64,000 nucleotides of DNA from Spisula solida (Eukaryota; Mollusca; Bivalvia; Venerida; Mactridae): the NCBI GenBank assembly GCA_947247005.1, contig OX365947.1, forward strand, positions 32,382,760 to 32,446,759, written 5' to 3'. Both the position numbers and the translations under genes were made by a program. Below are positions 38,901-50,900 of the stretch, one piece after another. The notes below the pieces were generated by a model. The model was not told the origin of the DNA. It worked only from the letters and a program-made list of their open reading frames with translations, and searched no databases. Each line of letters starts with the position of its first letter. Position 1 is the first letter of the stretch.

Positions 38901-41900
38901 GTGTTTTGTGTGCTCTTTTCTTTTTGTGTGTTTTCTGTTTCGCGTGTTCTTTTCTGTTTGTGTGATTTATGCCTTGTGTGCTCTTTTCTTTTAGTGTCTT
39001 TTGTGCCTTGTGTGTTCTTTTCTGTTAGTGTGGTCTGCATCTTTCGTGCCCTTTTCTTTTTGTGTGTTTTCTTTATTGTGTGCTCTTTTCTTTTTGATTA
39101 ATTTGTGCATGTCGTACTCTTTTCTTTTTGTGCGTTTTGTGCATGTCGAACTCTTTTCTTTTTGTGCGTTTTGTGTTTTGTGTGCTCGACTGTCTCTCTC
39201 TCTTTGTCCGTATTATCATATTTTAAAGAGTACCATAAACTGAAAGTAAATGTATTAATGAAAGAAACTACCTTCATTTGTACACTGTCGTCTGGAATGA
39301 CTCTGTAATAATTAGGATAAGCCTTTCTATCATTGAGTTCTGTAGATGTTGATGAAGAACCTATCTGTAGAAACCTATTCGATGATGTTTGAGAGCTTAA
39401 CACAGACGAGACGATGGTTGACTCGGAGCTTAACTCTGGACCAATCACTCCTGAAGAATATACCATTATCCAATGTTATCAATTAATCTTATAAGTTTAT
39501 AATCTACATTTGGTTAGTGCATTTTTTGAAATGCGTTTTTATCTTCAAAATGAATTTTGTTGGATATAACAAGTATAGCATTATAAAAAACTATATTCGC
39601 ATTAGTAAATATAAGTAAATCAAATGTTTTCGTATAGACCTTGCTAGTTCACACAAAACAAGTAATTAAGAATTGCAAGCAATACAGAACTCCCCTACTG
39701 GTTTGAAGCCATTTTCAATGTTTCTGTTGCCATAGCAACCACAATTTCTGTCAGAATCAAAATATATTTATACGTGCATAATCCCCTTATTGTTCCCTAA
39801 CCACATACCAAGTTTCATAAACCTAACTTAGAAAATGTTTGAGTTATGTCAGGATCCAGATTTTTTGACGGACGGACTGACTGTCGGACGGACTGACTGA
39901 CGGGCGGAGGGCAAACCTCCGGTCAAAAACAATATGTCATTAAGAATCCAAGTTTGCAGATGTGGACCAAATTAATAGTTTAAGCTCCTACAAAGAATGA
40001 ATTGTCAAACAAGTTTATAAACGTGTATTATGTACAACACTCAGAGAACAAACAAAAAGTAAAACAACGGTGATTTTCTTGCATATCTTTAAAGTATACA
40101 TTTTCGGCCATTAACTATGTAATAGTTGGTTCACTTGGAGTTATATTGTAAGAATGTATACAACTTAGCTAGCACGAGTTTCATATTGGAATGGAACAGT
40201 TGTTTAATCAAACAATGTTAGATATATAACTAGTATCAATATTTCGATGGCATCACTTCAATATGCCAAAGCTTCAAATTAGGTATTTTGGGATTTTTAC
40301 ATCACTATAATCGTTAAGACGAGGCGCATCTTTGTTCACCATGCCGAAGTCGTTGTAAAACCAGAAAAGCCTAAAATAGCATGTTTGTGGTAGCAAAACT
40401 CCGAACTTGCTGAAGCTTCGACATATTTCAGTTGTAGAAAGGTGCAAGGTTGTCTTTACGGCCATAATATTCGACATACTACTGCAAGATAGCATCCACA
40501 AATCAACATTTTCACTGTTTAAATTGCAGTTATGTACGATAAAGAAAAAGACAAAGAAATTAAGAAAGATCTTGTTGTAAAATATCCCTAATGGGGATCA
40601 CAATTATGTTTGTTGATAAATTATTCTAAATTACTCAATATTTCGACCTAAAACGGCCTTCTTCATGAGATCCAGAACACTCAAAATTCTTTACATTATT
40701 TTGTTGTATGGTAGCATGAATGCATAATTTTTTAGGTCGAAATATTGAGTAATTTAGAACAATTAAGAGAGATGCTGTTCCTAACGAATAACCAAAATAA
40801 TTTCAGCAGATATGCTTGCCGACAATGAAGTCTTCAGTTGTGTCCGTAGATTGTGAACGGTAGTAGCGTTGAAGAATATCGACTGCGTGTTCCCTAGCAA
40901 CGTCTGTGTTTCCACATGTTGTATAATACCGGAATCCTAAAAATGAGAAAAAGAAATCGTAAAGCATGCTTGAGTTATTGACCGTAAAACTCTTATCATT
41001 CCAAGGTCACTGTAGGTCAATGTGACATTTGAACTTTAGCGTAATTTTCTCAATATCATTATGGGTCACCTACATGTCAAGACTAACCCACTTAAAGATA
41101 TTTGGCCAAATCGTTCTTGTTATTGATTTGATTTTGACCGACACGCCGACCACCTGATATAAGCAAAAAATATACCAAAACGAAGCTGTTGTACCATGTC
41201 CTATAACTCTGATCCCCAATCTGATAGACTGATACATCAATGTATAATAACATGATATATTTATTACTTAATCCTCCTTAATGCATGAATTGTAATCCAA
41301 TGAATGCATGTTCACATTATGAGTTCCACGTCCCTTGATGACAAAAATCAATACGTACCAACTTTGAAATTCAAGGCATTTTCAGCGTTTACGGTATTTA
41401 AATACCATCTGATTGCTTCCATCGACAAAACAGAAGGAACATCAACCTCGCCACAATCACCAGCCTCTGATGTCTGCATTTGAAATAGACCTGTTTAAAG
41501 GAGAAAAATAATATTTATTGAAGTCTACGTGTGACTGAATTACTGACATGCCACCTTGTTACGAAGGTGCCAACATCATTTCTTTACAAATAACACGTAT
41601 GGGTAATTGATGGAACGGGCCAGCATTGTTTGACTTGTACCTGATATATATACACGTTTACCCGCTCCGTACCAGTGACCTTAGATTTGTCATGACGCTA
41701 CGTACCAGCATGAGTTCATCACTAGTGTTTAGTGAAAAAGAGCGCAATTGTTGCATACAAACCATTATGTACTTAGGGATATCTCTGAGGCTGGCAACAT
41801 CTGCAATAGTTATGCGTTCATCATGTAAGTCACATATCGCTGGCTTAGAATGAGAAGGTCGTAAGTGCTACTTATGAGCCTATTTTTATGAAAATCAGAA

Positions 41901-44900
41901 CTGGTCATGTTGACAAAACCGAAGTTTAAAAGGCTTGTTTGGCCTAGGGTGGAGCCCCAAGGCCATAGCTATGATATAAATTTCTCAGCCTGTCCAAATT
42001 GGCAGACGCCAAATTTTAACTCCCCAAACTCACAATTACATTACATGCGCATACATGGGCAATAAAGGTAGTTATACTCAGATCTCACTAACCCACTTTT
42101 AAAAATGCAGAACATCACTATTTAATAGGACAGCTTCGTGTAAAAGTGTAAAAGAAATAGTATTGAAGCAAAATTGGCATTGGCAACAACACAGTTTCTG
42201 TTGTTTCTCTTGTTTATTTATTCATGCGAGGGTTGCAAGGGAGATAACTGCGTAGGAGTTTGCATCATCCTTAGACTGGACTACCTCCCCTATCACTACG
42301 TTATACAATGCAATGTCTTCATTTTGTGAGCAAGCGATGGAAACTTGGCAAATTAGTATGATTTGGTATACTGATAACGCAGGTAATTTTGATAATTGGT
42401 GATCACGTTGTAAGCATGAAAAGGTGACCATAATTTCGATTTCCATTGATAATTTCGCTATGCGTTTCGCATTATTTGCCAAACCATTAACATGTAGTTC
42501 AATAGGAGACTGTGCATGTATTTGGGTAGTGGGGGCAATTATGGGATTCTGATATCTCTTGTTCAAGATACAGAGGCAAGTTTAGCATGACCAATATATT
42601 AATCCTAAAACTTTCTAAGGTCAACATAACTGACAGTTAAAGAGGACGTGTATGTTCTACAAAACATTTTTGATATGTATACATTTACTTCAGTTTAGTC
42701 AGTAAACTGCTTTCAAAGCGAATACTGTTTACCCTAGGCCTTCAGCGCTTGCAAGCGCTTTGATTTTTCCATAAGTAACGAGTAGTTTCCAGGCAGTTTC
42801 TTTCTTGTTTTCTCAAAATATCGATTTTGTACTTACGACCTTCTCATTCTAAGCCAGCCATATCGGGGTTCAGGTTCGAATGTCTGGTTATTTCCGTGTA
42901 TATTTATTTCCTATATTTATAATACATGTACACATATAGTGCGTTCAAAGTCAAATGATAACGGTTACAAACATGAACTCGCCCTTCAGGTAAACTTGAT
43001 ATTGGTTCGATATCAAATCGTGTGCAAATCTCATTCCATATATCAAAGGCGCGGTAGTGTAGTGGATAAACCCTCAATTCCTTCAAGTTTCTATTTTACT
43101 CTGAGATGTAGGTTCGATCCCCACTTCGGTCAACTTTTTTATTGCATGTATCCATGTTATAAAGTCTAATATTATAATGCTGTTTTAATGAATCGATACT
43201 TCAAAGTGATCAAAGTTTCATGTTGTAGTGAAAATATTAAAACCTATTATATGAGTGTTGTGCTGCATAATTATATAAAAATGAAATAATTGAAATACGA
43301 CTTGATAAAGAATTAAAACATCAAACCAAAATTAATCTACGTAATGCATACCTTACTTCGTGTACGTTATTATAAAAGTTACACATAAAAAAATACTCGT
43401 AGGTACTTGTAAAAAGACATAAAAAACTTTTAAAATTAAGGTAACTTGGATGGGTGTAGAACCAGTGGCGAGATTGAACAAAATTACTTGTATAATAGCG
43501 GCATGCTTACCCACTCGACTAACGAGACGATGTGAAAACTGGTTTCCAAGTGTTATACTATTGATTAAAGGTATCTATTTTATTATATAAAACATATGCC
43601 TCCGCTCTTCTTTTGAATGGGACAGTTCCCTCATTAGTATTACTTATTGAACCAACAGTAGTCTTCCTTGTTTTGAACAAAGACTAACAGACTGTGGCAG
43701 CCAGTACCTTATAAATAAAATAAATGACTCTCCCAAAGCTATGGCTTATAAGCTCTTCAAGACAGTGCTGACTCCTGAAATATACCTGTCTATGAACATT
43801 GCATACAAATATAAACGAGGTCTAGCAAATTTCAGGTGTTCTAGTCATGAATTATTGATAGAGGTAGGTCGACGAAGAAACATTGACCGAGACATGAGGT
43901 TTTGTCCATTTTGCCTGAAAAACGGAACCCAGTGTGTTGAAACAGAGCAGCACTTTCTATTGTATTGCCCGTTATACGATGCTCTTAGAGCACAATATTT
44001 CACGGTAGAGTGGAACACTATGCATGTTACCGAACAGCTCTTTATTCAGATAATGTCTGATAAAAACCAAAACAGTTTGTTAGTGCTATCCAAGTTCATA
44101 GCAAACGCCATGGTGCTCAGGAAATCAACCATAGAACGCTAGTGAATAGACACTGTGTGTAGATTCGGTGAGATACTTTTAAGTGTGGACTCGATGAGAT
44201 TACTGCGTAATCTCTGTAAATTCAGTGGGATATTTTGAAATGTTATAATACTACAACAACTGTACTATGATATTATTGATATGATATGCATGCATGCACT
44301 ACTTTATAATATTGAGAGAATATACAATTGTATTACAAACAAAATCATGAGAAAATAATTCAAAATATAGTTTTGAATTATTATAATACTAAAATTGTAC
44401 TACGATATTATATACTGCTGTGATATGCATGTATAGACTACCTTATAATACAGATTGAATATTCAATTATATTACATTTAAAATCATGATAAAATATAAT
44501 TTGAAGTATTACTGCAATTGTGCTATGATATTACTGATATTAGCATGTATACGCTACTTTATAATACTTATGGAATATTAAATTGCATTACCCTTAAAGC
44601 ATGTTAAAAATGCATACCGGTACTTATGTATAATCATATATTAGATATGATTTAATACGACACTCGTTTTGTGGTAATATACATATAAAAGTGATATCGG
44701 TGTACTCTTGTGCTATAAAATGAAATACATATAGTTTACATGTTCTATTGTAAGGATTGTATTAAGACGCTGAATGCAAAATGAAATGTATGATATGTAT
44801 AAATATGAAATGTTTGATATATACAAAGATGAAATGTTTGATATGTACTAACCGTGATGATTATGCGAACAATGTGACACTATGTACACACCGAAATGTT

Positions 44901-47900
44901 TCATGCAAGCTTACATTTACACTTGAATTATTGAGCATGATCAAATGAAATGTTTTGTTGTAATATAATAGTTGTCAGGTTGTGCGTGAGAACAAAATAA
45001 GAAAAGACTACCACAATGTATTAACACTATTCAATTAATACCAATTTATAAATGTAAATTTGTAAATATTATTGTTTAAAAAAAAATGATCACTATAATT
45101 ATGCTATTGAATCATGTTTTCTGTATTTTGGGCCGGTGGCCTTGTACTATTGAAATAAATCTTGTATAGATAAACCACAATCGTTCGGGCGTAACTGTAC
45201 TTTTAATAATGAAATAATCCAGGTAAAAGGGGTGTATTCCGAAAAGAAATATATTATTTGAAACTGTAGCTTACATCGTCCTCCATGGCGCAGTAGGCTA
45301 AGCTACTGCTTATGAAACTAATTAGATTTTTTGCTTGGGTTCGAATCCCACCCATTTTTTTTTAATTTTGCTAAATAAAACATTCGCGTGCATGTCTATT
45401 TTATATATATTTCTAAAATAATATTATATCGATTTCCTTTGTACATTTTTTCTTTATTTTAATCCTTGAAAACACTCCCACACCAAGACTGTTGAACAGA
45501 GATATCGGTCAACGGTCACCCGAACTGTGCTCCCTGTATTACCAGAGTAAACGCTTATTAATTTTGAAGTTTCTACAGAATATTCTTAGAGTGGCCATTC
45601 CAATTCTAATTCCAGCGAAATCAATGATGAAAATAGTTTGTAATTCAACCCGATTGTCATCTGAGCAATAAATGCAATGTCCAGGGCAGGCTAAAATCGT
45701 AAAATAAACAAAACCAAGCAACTTTGTATTTAACCTTAAACATAATTTTATTATCATTAAGTAATAAAATATATGAAAAAACACTCATGCATTATGATAA
45801 TAAAATTATTGAAAAAGTGTTTAGCAGCGGACTCGAACACACAGCCCATATAAAAATAATGTTCAGAGTACAGACTAGTTCAGAGTATAGTATCATCTTA
45901 ACCACTAGGCCACGCTGTCAATTTGAAAGATGACGTGAATTTATAAGATATATTGATAATATATTAAAAAAATAACGGTAAATATCGTTTCAACCTTAGC
46001 AAATGAACTCGCCCAAAGGTCATATTTCGAAGGTCGTTGTACATCTATACCTTGTATAACTCCAACGCGATAAACTGCAGTACAAAAACAAGCACAATAT
46101 TGCCTATATATTTGTTATGAATTAAAATCAAGGACCGTAACACTTACCAATGAAAGCATTCACACATTTGGCACAACATGTTAAGTTTTCATGGTCCTAA
46201 ATATTCAAAAATGATAAATATAGCGGATTTTGTGTTTGTTTTTGTATTGCAATTTATCGCGCTAGAGTTATACCTTGTAAATTGAAGTGTTTTGAAGTGA
46301 AACCGAAATTTGTATTCAAATATCCGTGGCTGTGGCAAATTCCAATTCTAATTGTTCGCAACAAAATGTTTATTAGACCGTACAGGATATTGCATTGTAT
46401 GTAATACTCCGACAATGACCGTATAAACACAGGTATTTGAAATTATATCCATAAAATAGCAGTCGATCCATTTTAAATCGCTCTACGGTATAGTTACATT
46501 TATTATAATGATATAATCTACACCTATGGTCATGACTTGACTATTATTCAACTGTGCGCAAGAAAACGTAAAGAATTGTTGGGATAAATGAAAGTGTAAG
46601 ATAGAAGCGGCCCATTAAATGTATAATAAATATATAGAGCGATTTCGATTGCTATGATAGTTTATGGATAGAATTCCAGATTCCTGTGGGATAAATCAGT
46701 ATTTTGATACATTGTAATTTGATAGATATTTACAGTTATAGATCATGTGCCAAATGATAAACATGCCAATGAAGAATATTTTTAGGTATTCACAATGTTT
46801 TATGCAATGGTTTAGATCTATATACGTGTATATAGATGTACAACGACCTTCGAAAAATGACCTTTGGGCGAGTTCATTTGCTAAGGTTGAAACGATATAT
46901 ACCGTTATTTTTCTAATATATTATGAATAGATCTTATAAATTCACTTTATCTTTCAATTTGACTGCGTGGCCTAGTGGTTAAGATGATCTATACTCTGAA
47001 CTAATCTGTACTCAGAACATTCTTTTTTTATTGGCTGTGGGTCCGAGTCCGCTGATAAACTCGTTTTCAATAATTTTGTTATCATAAAACATGAATGTTT
47101 TTTCATATATTTTATTACTTAATGAATAATAAAATTATGTTTAAGGTTAAATACAAAGTTGCTTTGTTTCGTTTATTTTACGAATTTAGCCTGCCCTGGA
47201 TATTGTATTTATTGCTCAGATGACTATCAGGTTGATTTACAAACTATTTTCATCATTGGTTTCGCTGGAATTAGAATTGGAATCACCACTCTAAGAATAT
47301 TCTGTAGAAACTTCAACATTAATAAGCATTTACTCCGGTAATACAGGGAGCACAGTTCGGGTGACCGTTGACCGATATCTCTGTTCAACAGTCTTGACGT
47401 GGTTGTGTTTTCAAGGATTAAGATACAGAAAAAATGTACAAAGGAAATAGTTATTTTTGGGAAATATATATAAAAAAGACATGCACGCGAATGTTTTATT
47501 TAGCAAATTTAAAAAATATTCAAAATGGGTGGGATTCGAACCCATGCAAAAAAATCTATGAAGTTTCATAAGCAGTAGCTTAGCCTACTGCGCCATGGAG
47601 GACGATGTAAGCTCACTTTCAAATATTATATTTCTTTTCCGAATACACCCCTTTTACCTGGATTATTTCATTATTAAAAGTACAGTTACGCCCGAACGAT
47701 TGTGGTTTATCTATAGTTGGACAAACATAAATTGGCCGGGCTAAATTTAGCACTAGTATATAAACACAACAATGACCTTCACATCTAACTAATCGATACA
47801 ATGTGTAGACATTGTCATGCTGCAATCATTTCTCGTAAAGCGCCAGTGGCTCAGTGGTAACGCATCCGCCAATTGATTAATACCTGACATTATAATTTTG

Positions 47901-50900
47901 TATGCAGGTTCGAATACTCGTTGTGTCTTTTTATCATAATTGTTTTTTTTTTCGTTTTCTTATCAATTTTAAATTACAAAGTATAATAAAGATGAAACGA
48001 AATAGAACGAAAACATTAACAGTAAATGTATAGAATTGACGCAAAAATGAAAGTCACAAAGTGAGATTCGAACTCACGCGGAATAAAAACATGACGTTGG
48101 TGTGACTCGACCTTGCTCTGTACTGACTTTGCTTTAGTGTTCAAGCTAATACACCTTATTAGTTTACTTCAGGTGCAAAAGAAAAACAAGAATGTTTATC
48201 TTCTGGTACTATTTATAGCCCGGCCAATTTATCTTTGTCCGATTATAACAATAAAATATGTTATGAATACCAATTTCAAATTCATTTATATAAAGTGTTT
48301 TCAAGTCCAATGGCAACCAGAATGACCTATCAGCATTTGAAATTTGTTAACTGATGGCCCCTTCTAGCTCTCAGTGAACGTAAGGGTATCTAATCGCATT
48401 TTACTCAATACTCTTGACTGACTTCGAATTTCATTAAACAACATCACTTCCTTTTCTATTCGTCAACTTTGTAAATTATTCAATTTTTTTCACAAACGTA
48501 TCAAATGTCAGAGTATTTATAGGTACGCGTGGCATTTACTGTATATACTAGACACAAACAATGGAATGATAGTTGATATATCTCATACAAAGCATTAATT
48601 TTGAAACTGAATTTAAGTTAATCGCGTATAATCTTCCCAGGAAATTATATGTCTGAAATATTTAAAGATCCTCTTAGACTTTAAACAATATGTTCTGTCG
48701 TACATATTCATTATTTCTTAATTCTATCACAACCAGCAGTTTTACCTATATACAATACACAAGAGCTGGTGCTCAATATATGCTTAAGAGGAAACAAATA
48801 TGTGCCTTAATTACGAAATAATGAATATGTACCTGCGTTGTATCGTAGAATAAAGCACAGTCACGAGTTCTGGTGCGCAGTAATTAAATCACTAGTGCGT
48901 AGCACGAGGTATTTAATGTATGCATCCGAACAAGTGACTGTGCTTTATTATAGATAAAACACAGGTACGTGGGTCATTCAATATGTTCGTAGACAATCGT
49001 TCTCATTTGATTATTATTGCGTTTTAACAATAATTTTCATAGCATTATAAACAGTAACTTATTACCAACGGTCAATCTTCGATAATGCAAACCAGTCGCA
49101 TATCATCAGCCATTCTATTACCATAGTTATTTAACGCGCTACCACCCCGGCCGACGTAACGTGCCTTTTTCATTTGCTCAACTAGTTATAAATTACGATT
49201 AAGTTAATGTACATTCCAATGTTTCTGCCAGATTATAACAAAATATTGTTATGGGATTTCATGAAATTATTTGGACGTCAGAGTGCGAATTAATTAATAA
49301 CTGTTTTATCAAGACGAGTCGCGTTTTCAATAACGTCAAAATGTCTATTTCTTGGCGCAAGGAAATTCATACGTCTATTTAATTGTGCATGGGGCTCGGA
49401 AAAACACAGCAGACACATAAGAGTTGCTACATGGAACAAAAGGAGAACATACAGCATTCAGTGGTATTGTGTTTAAATGGCAAAAACAAATTTCTAAAAC
49501 GCAGCATGGTATTTAAAGCGATACATAGATGTGCAGATATGCAAACGTAGTGACGTTTCACTCAACGCCCGTCGAAATGTGCGAGGTGTTTTCATGTTAA
49601 TATACAACCATAATGCCAAGCCTTAATCCTTAACTTAGACTATATAAGATATTGTGGAAGATATGTTAAATCACATACAATTTAAATGTTTATGTTTATT
49701 GCTATGTTAATAACAAAATTTCATTTCGGGCTACCATTTGAGAATCAGGTAAACGTCAATAACGTCGCTGACGTCAGATCATAAATTGCGGTGTGTGGTG
49801 GTTACGGTATGTTGATATTTATATTTTAGACATATTTTCTTTAAAAATGCGTAGTTTCGCGCAATATTTTCAGCACTTGTGTCCGAAAGGCTGTAGTTTA
49901 ACGTAATGTAGTTTGGTTTTGGGAGACGATTAAGCCTCTCATTACTACCATTGCCCATTTCTTAATACAAAATTAACCGCCTTTAGGCTGCTATGTGAAT
50001 CCGCATTCAAGTAGTTCCAGAAACTGTCAACATTCCCAATACTGCTACATATGTTTCTCCAAATATTTTAACTGATTTAAGCCAATCAGCAACATTTGTT
50101 TATTCTAAGATCAAACATTATTGTGAAACTGTTCGTTAAATCGATATTTTGGCCAGAAAAATCACTACATCGGCTGATACCGAACTTGTTTAATAGTACG
50201 AAAATGACGTGTTCATCAAATGTCCCGGCTGTAAAGCTATTTTTAGAAACTTCAGACTACGGTCAAGTAATGGTTTTATCAATGAATCGTATACGGTCTG
50301 CACAGTACTGTTATGCAATCATATGGTGTCGCTGTACTAGCTAGCCGCTTTCTATAGACTGTCTCCCGCTGTGAGGGAAGTAATTACAAGACGGTACTGT
50401 AGAATTTGATAAATAGGCGTGTAGTGTTATTTTAAAGCCACTTTTGTTATACGCATTCAATACACGTATTACATATAAATTAATATGCACCTTTTAACAA
50501 TTATTTAGATACCCAACATGCCTATATAGTCACACATGCCTATTTTGACATTCAAGACAAGATCGGCAGTAAGAAAGCGAACATTAAACGTGTAAAAACG
50601 GTTTAAGCTTTAGTAGCAGCAACCAGATCGCCCCCATCATTACTCTCAGTGCTTTGATTCTCTGTGTCATCGGATGTTAAAATGATTAACACAGTCTACG
50701 AATTTATTGAATGACCCTCGAACATATTTATTATTTCGGTTCTAACATAGCCAATATTCTACATGTGACAACAAATGACAGCATAGTAACCACAGCACTA
50801 TTTTCTTCCACGGAAAGCTTATTTGCAGTTTGAAGTTTTCCAGCCGTAGCTGTGTTTATCGGTAATTCATGTACTCCGTGGTTTCCTCTATGTGTATATA

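Larger units (their letters stand above)
45167..47713. mobile_element. Large inverted-repeat element carrying paired tRNA-like modules
   Basis: Starts TAGATAAACCACAATCGTTC and ends with the complement. TA on both sides (45165-45166, 47714-47715). Arms of about 885 bp (45167-46050, 46840-47713) flank a 790-bp spacer. Each arm holds two Pol III box A/B modules. No transposase. It sits in receptor intron 1. Confidence 0.82.

Noticed and set aside
28838..39101. Open frames of 65-150 codons within the minisatellites and intron repeats
   Set aside because: They translate tandem DNA repeats, occur on both strands, and change with unit length.
45279..48120. Functional tRNA genes
   Set aside because: Box A and box B are good, but acceptor stems do not pair and anticodon arms are not clear, so only tRNA-like modules are claimed.
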